From Acidobacteriota bacterium (GTDB taxonomy: Bacteria > Acidobacteriota > Blastocatellia > Pyrinomonadales > Pyrinomonadaceae): 64,000 bases of DNA. The position numbers and the translations under genes are program-made. Positions 7,619-17,567 of the stretch are shown piece after piece. Below the pieces are notes generated by a model that was not told the DNA's origin, ran no database searches, and saw only the letters and a program-made list of their open reading frames with translations. The stretch is taken from contig JAHBSL010000020.1 of NCBI GenBank assembly GCA_019639135.1, positions 1-64,000 of the forward strand, written 5' to 3'. Every line of letters begins with the position of its first letter. Position 1 is the first letter of the stretch.

Positions 7619-9586
7619 ATGACTTTCTCCACACTTGCGGCATTCCTTTGGTCGGTAGCGGATCTCCTTCGCGGCGATTACAAGCAGTCGGATTATGGCA
7701 AGGTGATCCTTCCGTTCACCGTGCTCCGGCGTTTGGACTGTGTCCTGGAACCGACCAAGGACGATGTTCTCACCGAGTTGGCAAGGCGAAAGGACTCGGG
7801 CATCGCTATCCACCCGTTTCTTCTCAAGGCCTCCGGCCAAAGCTTCTACAACACTTCTCGGTATAACTTCGCCCGGCTTTTGGACGACCCCAATAGCATC
7901 AAGGCGAACCTCGTAGATTATGTTCAGGGATTCAGCGAGAATACTCGAGACGTCTTTGAAAAATACGAGTTCGCCAACCAGATCGAACGGCTCGACTCGG
8001 CCAACCTCCTCTATCAGGTGACCCAGAAGTTCGCCGCTATCGACCTCCATCCCGATCGCGTCTCGAACGACCAGATGGGCCTTATTTTTGAGGAGTTGAT
8101 TCGCCGCTTCGCCGAGCTTTCAAACGAGACGGCGGGAGAGCACTACACACCTCGCGAGGTTATCCGGCTGATGGTCAACCTGCTCTTCAACGCCGATGAC
8201 GCGGCACTGGCAAAACCCGGCACGGTTCGCAGCCTCTATGACCCGACGGCCGGCACTGGCGGCATGCTCTCGATCGCTGAAGAGCACCTCCACGAGATGA
8301 ACCCAAACGCCCGCCTCGTCGTCTTTGGCCAGGAACTGAACCCGGAGTCTTACGCTATCTGTAAGGCCGATATGCTCCTGAAAGGCCAGGACATTTCCAA
8401 TATCATCTTCGGGAACACACTTTCCGACGATGGCCACGCCGCCCGGGACTTCGATTACATGCTTTCAAACCCGCCCTTCGGCGTCGAGTGGAAGAAGATC
8501 GAAACTGCGGTTCGCAACGAGCACGAGAAGAAGGGCTTCGGCGGCCGCTTCGGTCCCGGCCTTCCGCGAGTCTCAGATGGCAGCCTCTTGTTCCTGCTTC
8601 ACCTGATCTCAAAGATGCGGCCCGCTTCCAAAGGCGGAAGCCGAATCGGCATTGTGCTCAATGGTTCGCCGCTGTTTACGGGCGGGGCAGGCTCCGGCGA
8701 GTCGAACATCCGGATGTACATCCTCGAGAATGACCTCCTCGAAGCGATCGTCGCCCTGCCGACCGATATGTTTTACAACACCGGCATATCGACCTACGTT
8801 TGGATCCTCTCAAATCACAAACCGCCCGAGCGTCGCGGAAAGATCCAGCTCATCAACGCCGCCGATCTCTTCGTGAAAATGCGGAAATCGCTCGGCTCCA
8901 AACGAAACGAGCTGTCTCCTGAGAACATCGCCGAGATCACGCGGCTCTACGGCGAGTTTGAGCAGACCGAAAAGTGCAAGATCTTCGACTCTGCTGATTT
9001 CGGCTACTGGACGATCACCGTTGAGCGGCCCCTGCGTCTCAATTTCAAGGCCTCACCGGAACGCCGCGAGCGGCTGCGGGATCTGAACACAAGCGAGAAA
9101 AAGACCAATATCTTCTTTTCAGACGAAGAGCTCGAACGCCTCGAACTGGGGCTCGACGCCCTTGACCCGGAGCGGATTTTCATGGACCGGTCCGTGTTTC
9201 TACCGCAGCTCAAGAAAGCACTTAACGCTGCGGACTTCCACGCTTCCGCCCGGCAGATGAAGGCTATCGTCCAGGCTCTGGGCGAACGCGACCCTGCGGC
9301 CGAGATCTGCCGGGACTCAAAGGGCAAGCCCGAACCCGATCCCGAGCTTCGCGATACAGAGAATGTCCCGCTCAAGGACGATATTCAGGCATATTTTGAA
9401 CGCGAGGTCCTGCCCCACGCTCCCGACGCCTGGATCGATCACGAAAAGACCAAAAAGGGCTACGAGATACCCTTCAACCGGCATTTCTACGTCTTCAAAC
9501 CGCCCCGCGACCTCGCCGAGATCGACGCCGACCTCAAGTTCGTCACCGACCGCATCCTGACAATGATCGGAGGGCTGTCGAAATGA
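7619..9586 (+). CDS. hsdM: Type I restriction-modification system DNA methyltransferase HsdM
   Basis: The modification subunit methylates adenine within the bipartite site chosen by HsdS, using S-adenosylmethionine. The ATG at 7619 is preferred to a TTG 36 bases upstream, because homologues begin close to TFSTLAAFLWSVADLLRG. The N-terminal helical domain is followed by GEHYTPREV (173-181), the SAM-binding motif DPTAGTGG (208-215) and the catalytic NPPF (284-287). At 655 residues it is longer than the common 500-residue HsdM because of a C-terminal extension that probably contacts HsdS. It overlaps hsdS by four bases (ATGA), so the two are coupled. All key motifs are intact. Confidence 0.95.
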   Translation: MTFSTLAAFLWSVADLLRGDYKQSDYGKVILPFTVLRRLDCVLEPTKDDVLTELARRKDSGIAIHPFLLKASGQSFYNTSRYNFARLLDDPNSIKANLVDYVQGFSENTRDVFEKYEFANQIERLDSANLLYQVTQKFAAIDLHPDRVSNDQMGLIFEELIRRFAELSNETAGEHYTPREVIRLMVNLLFNADDAALAKPGTVRSLYDPTAGTGGMLSIAEEHLHEMNPNARLVVFGQELNPESYAICKADMLLKGQDISNIIFGNTLSDDGHAARDFDYMLSNPPFGVEWKKIETAVRNEHEKKGFGGRFGPGLPRVSDGSLLFLLHLISKMRPASKGGSRIGIVLNGSPLFTGGAGSGESNIRMYILENDLLEAIVALPTDMFYNTGISTYVWILSNHKPPERRGKIQLINAADLFVKMRKSLGSKRNELSPENIAEITRLYGEFEQTEKCKIFDSADFGYWTITVERPLRLNFKASPERRERLRDLNTSEKKTNIFFSDEELERLELGLDALDPERIFMDRSVFLPQLKKALNAADFHASARQMKAIVQALGERDPAAEICRDSKGKPEPDPELRDTENVPLKDDIQAYFEREVLPHAPDAWIDHEKTKKGYEIPFNRHFYVFKPPRDLAEIDADLKFVTDRILTMIGGLSK

Positions 9587-10890
9587 GCTTTCCGAGGTAC
9601 CCAAAATACAAACCCAGCGGCGTCGAATGGCTCGATAACATTCCGGAAGACTGGTGTTCTAGCAGGTTCTCCCGAGTTATTAATCGCATAAAGGATGGAA
9701 CACATGGAACATTTAACCGCACAACCATTGGGCTGCCGCTTTTGAGTGCAAAGAACGTTTATGTAAGCGGCATTGAAATTTCTAACGAGGAAAGTCTAAT
9801 CTCGGAAGCTGACCACAATTCGATCGTTTCTAACGGATTCCCCAGATACGGCGATATTCTTCTTACGATTGTTGGAACGATTGGGCGCTCTTGTGTTTAT
9901 TCGAGAAAGGACCCATTAGCATTTCAGCGCAGCGTCTGTTTCTTACGTCTTACGGCAAGCAACAATCCATTCTTTTTTAACTATCTTCTCCAGTCCCAGT
10001 TTTTTCAGGATCAGCTCAACAGGCTGTCTAAGAGTGCCGCTCAAGGGGGCGTCTATATGGGAGACGTCGCAGCTGCTCGGGTCGTATACCCTCGGTCGGG
10101 TGAAGAGCAAACCGCGATCGCGGAGTTTCTGGATCGGGAGACGGGGAAAATCGACGAGTTGGTTGCGGAGCAGAGGCGGCTGATCGAACTGCTGAGAGAA
10201 AAACGCCAGGCCGTCATCTCCCACGCCGTCACCAAAGGCCTCAACCCCAACGCCCCCCTCAAACCCTCCGGCATCCAATGGCTCGGCGACGTGCCCGAAC
10301 ATTGGCGAATTGTCCCGCTGAGGTGGGCGTCAAAGTGTTGCAGTGGCGATGGGCTTTCGAGCGACAAAGTCGAGTCGATTGATGATGAAGGCCACGCAGT
10401 GCGAGTAATTGGTGGCAATGGATTGATGGGATACACGGATCAGAGCAACATCGAGCACTCTGTTTTGGCAGTTGGCCGTGTGGGGGCTTTGTGTGGGAAT
10501 ATCCACGTCGTCAATCCGCCGGCATGGATAACGGACAACGCTCTCATTCTCGATCCCGATTCCAACGTGTTCGATCTACAGTTTCTGAGTTCGGTGTTGC
10601 GAATCAGAAATCTCAATGACATCGCATCGAAAACAGCGCAGCCACTGATCACGGGAACTCAGCTCAGCGACCAACGAATTCCCGCGCCGCCGTCCAATGA
10701 GCAGCGGGAGATCAGCGTTTACCTCGAACACGAAACCGCGAAGCTCGACGCCCTGACCGCCGAAGCGGAGCGAGCCATCGAGTTGCTGCAAGAACGCCGC
10801 ACCGCCCTGATCTCCGCCGCCGTTACCGGCAAGATCGATGTCAGAGGGCTTCGCGAGGAAGGGCCGGATGAAACATATCTGGATCGGTAA
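9583..10890 (+). CDS. hsdS: Type I restriction-modification system specificity subunit HsdS
   Basis: A 435-residue protein with the two-target-recognition-domain layout of HsdS. Each half starts with the conserved entry (KPSGVEWLDNIPEDW at the N-terminus and KPSGIQWLGDVPEHW in the middle) and ends in the long conserved helix (GKIDELVAEQRRLIELLREKR and a second copy KLDALTAEAERAIELLQERR). The helices act as the spacer ruler, and each recognition domain reads half of the bipartite site. The sequence of each recognition domain cannot be translated into a target by eye. The first recognition domain is visibly more AT-rich than the flanking conserved helices, as expected if specificity domains are exchanged between strains. 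It follows hsdM with a four-base overlap. Confidence 0.95.
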   Translation: MSFPRYPKYKPSGVEWLDNIPEDWCSSRFSRVINRIKDGTHGTFNRTTIGLPLLSAKNVYVSGIEISNEESLISEADHNSIVSNGFPRYGDILLTIVGTIGRSCVYSRKDPLAFQRSVCFLRLTASNNPFFFNYLLQSQFFQDQLNRLSKSAAQGGVYMGDVAAARVVYPRSGEEQTAIAEFLDRETGKIDELVAEQRRLIELLREKRQAVISHAVTKGLNPNAPLKPSGIQWLGDVPEHWRIVPLRWASKCCSGDGLSSDKVESIDDEGHAVRVIGGNGLMGYTDQSNIEHSVLAVGRVGALCGNIHVVNPPAWITDNALILDPDSNVFDLQFLSSVLRIRNLNDIASKTAQPLITGTQLSDQRIPAPPSNEQREISVYLEHETAKLDALTAEAERAIELLQERRTALISAAVTGKIDVRGLREEGPDETYLDR

Positions 10891-11167
10891 TGTTCCCATG
10901 TGGACGTGCTCAGATCTGGGGCATTCGAGAAAGGATCATGAGTGCGCAGGAGTGGGTCTCAAAGCAAAGCGTGCCAGAAACCTGAATATCATTGGGTGAT
11001 TTGCACTTCAGGTCGCATAAACTAAGAGTGATCTTGCGAGTTGAAGGCAACCGCCAGCTCTGCGGACTTATTTAACCGGGAAATCTATCAAAGGGTCGAC
11101 CTTACGCTTAACCCCTGGTTTTTCAGATAGTTGCTTATGTAACGGCTATGTAATTGGAAAGCTTAAA

Positions 11168-14100
11168 ATGCCTGAATTACACAAAGAGATTGTTTTCGAA
11201 AAGGAGATCGTTGAGCATCTGGCCGCGAACGGCTGGCTCGTCGGCGAGGCATCCGCCTATGACCGCGAGAGGGCGATCTATCCGGAAGACGTGGTGTGGT
11301 GGCTCCGCAATGCTAACCCACAGGATTGGGCAAAGCTTTCTATCAAGTCAGACGAGGACAAAGAAAAGGCTCTTCTCGCCCGTGTCTGCTCCGAGATGGA
11401 CAAGAACGGATCGCTTGCAGTTTTACGTCACGGCTTCAAACACCTAAATGGCAAATTCCAGATGTGCCAGTTCCGTCCAGGCAGCAATCTTAACCAGGAC
11501 GTGCTCGACCGCTATTCCTCGGCCCGTTGCCGCGTAGTCCGTCAGGTCAAGTATAGCTTGAGCAATGAAAACTCTATCGATCTGGTGTTTTTCATAAATG
11601 GGATCCCGATAGCAACCGCTGAGCTGAAGACCGATTTTACGCAGAACGTGCAGGACGCGATCCGGCAGTATAAACGTGACCGTCAGCCGAAGGACCCTGC
11701 CACAAAGCGTGAGGAGCCGCTGCTTGCCTTTAAGAGGCGGTGCCTGGTTCACTTTGCCGTGAGCTCTGACGAGGTGTACATGACGACCGCTCTGAGGGGG
11801 GCGGACACAAACTTCCTCCCGTTCAACATGGGCTTCGATGATGGTGCCGGCAACCCACCGAATCCGGATGGCTATAGAACGGCCTACCTTTGGGAGGAGG
11901 TACTTCAGCGTGACAACCTGCTCAAGATAGTTGGCCGTTTCGTTCATCTCGAGCGTGAAGAAAAGCCCGATGACTCAGGAAAGAAAAAGGTCCTGGAAAA
12001 GCTGATATTTCCGCGTTATCACCAGCTGCAGGCTGTCAATAAGCTGATCTCTGCCGCCCGCACTGAGGGGCCGGGGCATAAATACCTCGTCCAACACTCG
12101 GCCGGCTCCGGCAAGTCGAACTCCATCGCGTGGCTCGCCCACCAACTCTCGGACCTGCACAATGACAACGATCAAAAGATCTTCGACAGCGTCATCGTTA
12201 TCACTGATCGGACTGTTCTAGATGAACAGTTACAAGAGACGATCTATCAATTCGAACACAAAGCCGGTGTGGTACACCGCATCAAGAAGGAAGGCGTCAA
12301 GTCAGAGCAGCTCGCAAAAGCACTTATCGAGCGGGCCCCGATAATCATCGTAACTATACAGACGTTTCCGTTCGTGTTGGATGAGATACGCGAAAACACC
12401 TCATTACAGGAACGACGCTTTGCGGTGATCGCGGACGAGGCACATTCGTCGCAAACTGGGAATGCCGCCAAAAAGCTCAAATTGGCCCTAACAGCCGAGC
12501 AGGTCGAAGAGGGCGAAGAGATCAGTGCCGAGGACGTAATGATGGCTGCGATGGAGAGTCGTGTCCACCCTCAGAACATTAGCTACTTTGCTTTTACCGC
12601 CACACCTAAAGCAAAGACCCTCGAAATGTTCGGAAGGATCGGCGACTCCGGAATGCCCGAGCCGTTCCACCTGTACTCGATGCAGCAGGCGATCGAGGAA
12701 GGATTCATCCTTGATGTGCTCCGGAACTATACGCCCTACAAGCTCGCGTTCAAGCTCGCACACAATGGCCGCGAATACGACGACAAGGAAGTCGAAAAAA
12801 GCGAGGCCCTGAAGCAAGTGATGCGTTGGGTTCGACTTCACCCGTACAATATCAGCCAGAAGGTCTCGATCATCATCGAGCATTTCCGCGAAAATGTGGC
12901 CCACCAGCTCTCAGGTAGGGCAAAAGCGATGGTCGTTTCCGGTTCACGAAAAGAGGCAGTCAGGTACAAACTCGCGATCGATAAGTACATCCGCGAGAAT
13001 AGCTATCAGATCGGTACGCTCGTCGCATTCTCGGGTGAGGTGATCGACCCGGAAAGCGGGCCGGAACCGTTCACTGAAGGTAAAATGAACGACGCGAAAA
13101 GCGGCAATATCCGTGAGGAGTTCAATACTGACGACTATTCCATTTTGCTCGTTGCTAACAAGTTCCAGACAGGTTTCGATCAGCCGAAATTGGTCGCGAT
13201 GTACGTTGATAAGAAGCTCTCCGGAGTTACCGCGGTTCAGACCCTATCGCGGCTCAATCGAACCCATAAAGGGAAGAATGAGACATTCATCCTTGATTTT
13301 GTGAACTCGGGCGAGGAGATTCTGAAGGCATTTAGAACGTACTACCGAAAGGCCGAACTCTCGGATGTTTCGGATCCCAACCTTATTCACGACCTTCAAC
13401 TAAAGCTCGATAATTACAGGATCTATCTTCCGTCTGAGGTGGATGCATTTTCCCTGGCATTCTTCGATCCGCACGGGACCCAGAAGGCATTACAGGCCCA
13501 CATTGCACCCGCTGTTGAGCGTTTTCGCGAACGCCAGAAGATGGCGGTCGAGAAGAATGACCGCGAACTCCTCGACTCGCTCGAGGTCTTCCGCAGAGAT
13601 CTCGGAAACTTCACGCGGGCTTACGATTTCCTGTCGCAGATCATTGATTATGGCGATACCGAGCTTGAAAAGCGGTCTATCTTTTTCAGGCACTTATCTC
13701 GTTATCTGAAAGGATCCGCCTCCAGGGATCCGCTCGACCTCGCCAGCGTTGAGCTTACGCACTATCGGATCTGGAATCTCGACAAACGTCGTTTTGCCCT
13801 CGGTGAATCAAGTGATGAGGATCGCTTAAAGCCGCTAACTGAAATTGGTTCGGGTAAAGCCCATGATCCTGAATATGCTTTCCTGTCCGAGGTTGTGGTT
13901 CAGATGAACTCTTTGTTCGAGGGCGAGCTTACCGATGCGGATCTATTGAACTATGCACATCACGTTCGCGACAAGATGCTGGAAAACGAGGCTCTTGAGG
14001 AACAGGCCCGCAACAACTCCAAAGACCAGTTCGCTCTCGGTGATTTTCGCAATGTCATGATCGACAAGGTGATCGAGGGGCTCGACAACTACAACAACAT

Positions 14101-14209
14101 GGCGACTCAGGTTCTCAATGACGATCGGGTTCGCGAAGGGTTTGCAAACATCCTCCTCGAACTCGTTTACCGTGGTTTCAAAAAGCGGTCGGAACCCAAT
14201 CCGGAGTAG
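11168..14209 (+). CDS. hsdR: Type I restriction endonuclease subunit HsdR
   Basis: A 1013-residue restriction and translocation subunit. The N-terminal nuclease domain carries D138 and E152-x-K154 of the PD-(D/E)xK motif (IDLVFF then ATAELK). The SF2 helicase motor follows with Walker A HSAGSGKS (310-317) and DEAH (423-426), and later NKFQTGFDQPKL and QTLSRLNRTHKGK, matching helicase motifs V and VI. The C-terminal helical domain should bind the HsdM2S methylase. It starts 277 bases after hsdS in the same direction; no gene fills that gap. All active-site residues are present, so the system appears functional. Confidence 0.95.
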   Translation: MPELHKEIVFEKEIVEHLAANGWLVGEASAYDRERAIYPEDVVWWLRNANPQDWAKLSIKSDEDKEKALLARVCSEMDKNGSLAVLRHGFKHLNGKFQMCQFRPGSNLNQDVLDRYSSARCRVVRQVKYSLSNENSIDLVFFINGIPIATAELKTDFTQNVQDAIRQYKRDRQPKDPATKREEPLLAFKRRCLVHFAVSSDEVYMTTALRGADTNFLPFNMGFDDGAGNPPNPDGYRTAYLWEEVLQRDNLLKIVGRFVHLEREEKPDDSGKKKVLEKLIFPRYHQLQAVNKLISAARTEGPGHKYLVQHSAGSGKSNSIAWLAHQLSDLHNDNDQKIFDSVIVITDRTVLDEQLQETIYQFEHKAGVVHRIKKEGVKSEQLAKALIERAPIIIVTIQTFPFVLDEIRENTSLQERRFAVIADEAHSSQTGNAAKKLKLALTAEQVEEGEEISAEDVMMAAMESRVHPQNISYFAFTATPKAKTLEMFGRIGDSGMPEPFHLYSMQQAIEEGFILDVLRNYTPYKLAFKLAHNGREYDDKEVEKSEALKQVMRWVRLHPYNISQKVSIIIEHFRENVAHQLSGRAKAMVVSGSRKEAVRYKLAIDKYIRENSYQIGTLVAFSGEVIDPESGPEPFTEGKMNDAKSGNIREEFNTDDYSILLVANKFQTGFDQPKLVAMYVDKKLSGVTAVQTLSRLNRTHKGKNETFILDFVNSGEEILKAFRTYYRKAELSDVSDPNLIHDLQLKLDNYRIYLPSEVDAFSLAFFDPHGTQKALQAHIAPAVERFRERQKMAVEKNDRELLDSLEVFRRDLGNFTRAYDFLSQIIDYGDTELEKRSIFFRHLSRYLKGSASRDPLDLASVELTHYRIWNLDKRRFALGESSDEDRLKPLTEIGSGKAHDPEYAFLSEVVVQMNSLFEGELTDADLLNYAHHVRDKMLENEALEEQARNNSKDQFALGDFRNVMIDKVIEGLDNYNNMATQVLNDDRVREGFANILLELVYRGFKKRSEPNPE

Positions 14210-14266
14210 CAAAATAGGTCCGTAACAGAATGACCGCCCGCTCCGAGGACTTGTCACACCGGCAAG

Positions 14267-15505
14267 CTATTCGTCAATGATCTCGGGCCACTGAATGAGC
14301 CGTGCTTCGTTCGCCGCGTTTATCCTTTCGGCCGCATCCCGAACTACCGCCGCATTATCCGTTGATGTGTAGTGCTTTTGCGTTGTTTCCAGCCGCGAGT
14401 GGCCGGCGAGTTCGGCCGCTATGCCGATCGAAACTCCGCCAGTCTGTAAACGAGTTACAAAAGTCCGTCGGAGATCGTGGAAGTTAAGACCCTCGATTTT
14501 AGCGACCCTGAGTGCTGTAGCCCATGAACGCTTGAAGTCGTTGAATGGAAAAATTCGTCCCTCTTCACCGAAGTTTTCAAGTGCTCTAAGTTCAGCCGCG
14601 GTTCGTCTTGTTAGCGGAGCCGTACGGGTCCTCTGCGTCTTTGTATGCGTCCCGAGAATCGTGACCACGCCTTTCTCTAGGTCCAGATCCTTCCATTCGA
14701 GCTTCAAAATCTCGCCCCGTCTCATCCCGGAGTCCAATCCGAGTAAGATAACCGCCCTTAGGTACGGGTTGTTTCCATCAGCCTCCAACTTGAGCTTCTT
14801 CCCTTTCCGGTAATACTCGATTGTTCGCGTGCCGCCGCATGAAGCTAGCAAGCGCATTTCTTCCTCGTCCGTCAGGGTTCGAGTTCGCGCATTCTCGGCG
14901 TCCGCATCGATCGCCTTTGAGCCCTTTGTGACGTTCTTAGTAATCAGGCCTGCATCGTGAGCCTCGATCAAGAGATGTTTGAGGATCGCAAGTCCCCGGT
15001 TAACAGTTGATAACGTAACCGGGTTTCGATCTTTCGGCTTCAACTTTCCTTTCTCACCACGAAGATCGCCTTGTTCAAGTCGCCATATTTTGTATCGTTC
15101 AAGATCATACTTCGAAAACTTTGCCAGCGGCTTGTCGCCAAAGCATGCGATCAAGTGGTCTATTAGTATGTGGGTTTGCCGATGTGCCTTGATGCCCGCA
15201 ACCTTCCGGCCTTCGTTGATCACTGCAGGCCGATAAAAATCCGCCTTTGCGTATTCGGCCCATTGTTTGAAGGTTCGAATGTTGTCGAGATCCCGCCCCT
15301 TGCTTTCAACTAACGCAACCAATTCCGCTTTGCGCCGCTCGACGTCGTCCTTCGCATCCTGCTTCGTAGCGTACTGCCAGGTCCTCGTCGATTTCTTGCC
15401 GTTCTCATCAGTATGCGTTAACCGAAGTACCCATTTATTGGCATAGGCCTTCGCGTTCCTTCCTCCTTTCTTTCCTCGACTGAATATCGTGTGATAGATC
15501 TTCAT
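14267..15505 (-). CDS. Site-specific tyrosine recombinase (integrase)
   Basis: A 412-residue phage-type integrase. The N-terminal part resembles an arm-binding domain (KWVLRLTHTDENGKKS) followed by a SAM-like core-binding domain. The catalytic domain shows R262 in GMRRGEIL, the HxxR box HDLRR (H343, R346), H369 in AGHSRLE and the nucleophile Y379 in KHYTS. It would excise or insert the element at the tRNA-Thr site about 200 bases away. The gene lies at the right end of the element and is transcribed inward. Three direct repeats just upstream of its start may be its own arm sites, which would let it autoregulate. Confidence 0.95.
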   Translation of the reverse strand: MKIYHTIFSRGKKGGRNAKAYANKWVLRLTHTDENGKKSTRTWQYATKQDAKDDVERRKAELVALVESKGRDLDNIRTFKQWAEYAKADFYRPAVINEGRKVAGIKAHRQTHILIDHLIACFGDKPLAKFSKYDLERYKIWRLEQGDLRGEKGKLKPKDRNPVTLSTVNRGLAILKHLLIEAHDAGLITKNVTKGSKAIDADAENARTRTLTDEEEMRLLASCGGTRTIEYYRKGKKLKLEADGNNPYLRAVILLGLDSGMRRGEILKLEWKDLDLEKGVVTILGTHTKTQRTRTAPLTRRTAAELRALENFGEEGRIFPFNDFKRSWATALRVAKIEGLNFHDLRRTFVTRLQTGGVSIGIAAELAGHSRLETTQKHYTSTDNAAVVRDAAERINAANEARLIQWPEIIDE

Positions 15506-15540
15506 ACAATCCTCTCTTTGAAATCCTATCGGTACACAAA

Positions 15541-15572
15541 TTAGAACTAAATTTAGAACTAATTAGAACTAA
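15541..15572. repeat. Three direct TTAGAACTAA repeats, candidate arm-type integrase sites
   Basis: TTAGAACTAA occurs at 15541-15550, 15553-15562 and 15563-15572, at steps of 12 and 10 bases, about one helical turn. They lie between the integrase start and the tRNA-Thr attachment fragment, the usual place for arm-type recombinase or excisionase sites. They also overlap the likely integrase promoter. Confidence 0.5.
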
Positions 15573-15702
15573 CCACTATGCAATATTGTGCCAACATCTG
15601 AAACGTACTGCAAACCAGGAATTCCACTTTCTCCCATGTTTACTGGGGTTATACGCAATTTTGGCCCGCACTTCTCCGAGTTCGCCTTACTGCGGGTAGT
15701 TC

Positions 15703-15749
<47 letters not shown>

Positions 15750-16012
15750 ATTCTTATTTGGCCGCCTTAAGACCTTATTTTCGAGAGTTTGTTCATCACG
15801 TGCAGGCCGTTCCGGAACGGGTCCTTCGGAATCCCGTTAACTTCCCGTCTCGTTGCTTATAGTGAAAAAGAGCTTTATTTTTCTTCGGATTCGGGTTAAA
15901 CTTTTCGGCAGTCGAAGCAACCCTGAGCGGGAGGTACACCATCATAGGCTCCAAGGATTTTCCAAACTCCAGTTCCGAACTTTTAGCACGCGACCTCTTT
16001 ACGGGAGCTTCT

Positions 16013-16684
16013 ATGGAATCAAACTCCGCCGCGGCGGCCCTGGAAGGTGATCTGGTACTAGGTTTAGACGAGTCTGCCAGGTTAGGCTCGGTTCCGGCTT
16101 CGTTGCCGGGCCGGGTCGAGTTTTTTGATTCGGAAACATCGGACCTCGACCTCGCCCGCCTCGCTTCGGAAGGCGACCTCGCCGCATTCGAGTTGATATA
16201 CAACCGGCACAACCGTCGGGTCTATTCGCTCTGCCTGCGGATGACCGCAAGCCAGACCGAGGCAGAGGACCTTACGCAAGAGGTCTTCATCCAGCTTTTC
16301 CGCAAGATCGGCAGCTTCCGTGGCGATTCGGCCTTTTCGACCTGGCTTCACCGGATGACGGTCAACCAGTGCCTGATGCACTTCCGTAAGCGGAGCGTCA
16401 AAAGCGAGAAGACAAGCGAGGATGGCGATGTTCCGGAGCAGGCCGTCGTCGGTTCGCAAAATCCGGGCCGGATGCAGGTCGTTGACCGTATCGCACTCAA
16501 AAACGCCGTCGCCGGGCTCCCGGATGGCTACAAGAAGGTATTTCTCCTACACGACGTCCAAGGTTACGAGCATGAGGAAGTTGCCCGCCGGCTCGGGATC
16601 TCGGTTGGCACCTCGAAATCTCAGCTCCATAAGGCCCGGCTCAAGCTTCGCGGCCTGCTTCAAAAGGAGAATTCTTCGGCGTAA
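16013..16684 (+). CDS. ECF-type RNA polymerase sigma factor
   Basis: A 223-residue sigma-70 family protein of the extracytoplasmic-function class. Region 2 spans about residues 48-115 ([20 protein letters not shown], then [14 protein letters not shown] and [13 protein letters not shown]). Region 4 is about 160-215 ([20 protein letters not shown], then [20 protein letters not shown]). The N-terminus carries a 45-residue acidic extension. A GGGAG ribosome-binding site precedes the ATG. The next gene encodes a zinc-finger anti-sigma factor, so the pair should respond to an envelope signal and probably drives the two DUF4097-like genes that follow. Confidence 0.92.
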   Translation: MESNSAAAALEGDLVLGLDESARLGSVPASLPGRVEFFDSETSDLDLARLASEGDLAAFELIYNRHNRRVYSLCLRMTASQTEAEDLTQEVFIQLFRKIGSFRGDSAFSTWLHRMTVNQCLMHFRKRSVKSEKTSEDGDVPEQAVVGSQNPGRMQVVDRIALKNAVAGLPDGYKKVFLLHDVQGYEHEEVARRLGISVGTSKSQLHKARLKLRGLLQKENSSA

Positions 16685-16835
16685 GCGTTCCTTCGGCCCG
16701 GAAGATCTTGCCTGGTCCGCAGTGAACTCTTAATTTGTGCCGATTTTTGGTCTCTATGGACTTCTGCGGGGCAACCAATCAAGACCGCGGACAATCTATA
16801 AAGGTTGAAGCGAACAAGACCGTTTGGCACCGGCA

Positions 16836-17558
16836 ATGAACTGCATTGATTTCCAAAACGAGATGAGCCGTTACCTTGACGGCGACCTTGAGCCGCAGCG
16901 AGCGGTCGAGGCCGGGCTACATCTTGCCGAATGCGAGCCATGTGCCCGGTCGTTCGAGGAATTTTCGCTGATGCTTGATTCCTGCCGCGGGATCGAGATA
17001 CACGAAGAAGTTCCGCCGAATGCCGAGGCGCTCTGGTGCCGTATCAGCAACGTCATCGAAACGGAGTGTGCCGCCGAGAAGCACAGCGAGCAAAAGGCCG
17101 AGCCCGTTCGCCGCTGGAATTTCTCCTTCGGACAAGCTTTCGCGGCTTTCGCCGGTATTGCACTCGTCAGCTCGCTGCTGACGATCGTCGCGGTCCGCAA
17201 TTATCTCGAACCGCCCGTAGAGGACATGGTGACGCGTTCGGTCGAGACCGAAACGACCTTTGAGAAGCTTCTGAGCCGCATTGGCCTTTCGGAGTCGCCC
17301 CGCGAGGCACGCGAACGCCGCATCCGCGAGCAGCAGGCCGCGATCGATTATTGGGACAAGCGTGTCCGTGCTCGTCGGGCCCAGTGGGACCAGCGGATGC
17401 AGCAGGCGTTTGACCGTAATCTTCGCGAGATCGATCAGGCCGTGACGGAATATACGCGTATGCTCGAAAGCGATCCGGACGATTCGCTCTCCGTCGAGAT
17501 GCTTGACGCGGCACTTAACGATAAAATGAATTTGCTAAGGCAGTTTTCCGAGCTTTAG
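16836..17558 (+). CDS. Anti-sigma factor with zf-HC2 zinc finger and one membrane helix
   Basis: The ATG at 16836 starts MNCIDFQNEMSRYLDGDLEP, the usual opening of zinc-finger anti-sigma factors. The motif H29-x3-C33-x2-C36 (HLAECEPC) is the zinc-binding anti-sigma domain that would hold the ECF sigma factor. A hydrophobic helix (about 100-120) places the C-terminal part outside the cytoplasm. That part is charged and helical (residues 150-240) and is probably the sensor. It lies 151 bases after the sigma gene and nine bases before the next gene. Confidence 0.88.
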   Translation: MNCIDFQNEMSRYLDGDLEPQRAVEAGLHLAECEPCARSFEEFSLMLDSCRGIEIHEEVPPNAEALWCRISNVIETECAAEKHSEQKAEPVRRWNFSFGQAFAAFAGIALVSSLLTIVAVRNYLEPPVEDMVTRSVETETTFEKLLSRIGLSESPREARERRIREQQAAIDYWDKRVRARRAQWDQRMQQAFDRNLREIDQAVTEYTRMLESDPDDSLSVEMLDAALNDKMNLLRQFSEL

Positions 17559-17567
17559 CCGCACAAC

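Noticed and set aside
10891..11167. Missing gene between hsdS and hsdR
   Set aside because: The 277 bases contain no frame with a plausible start and product.
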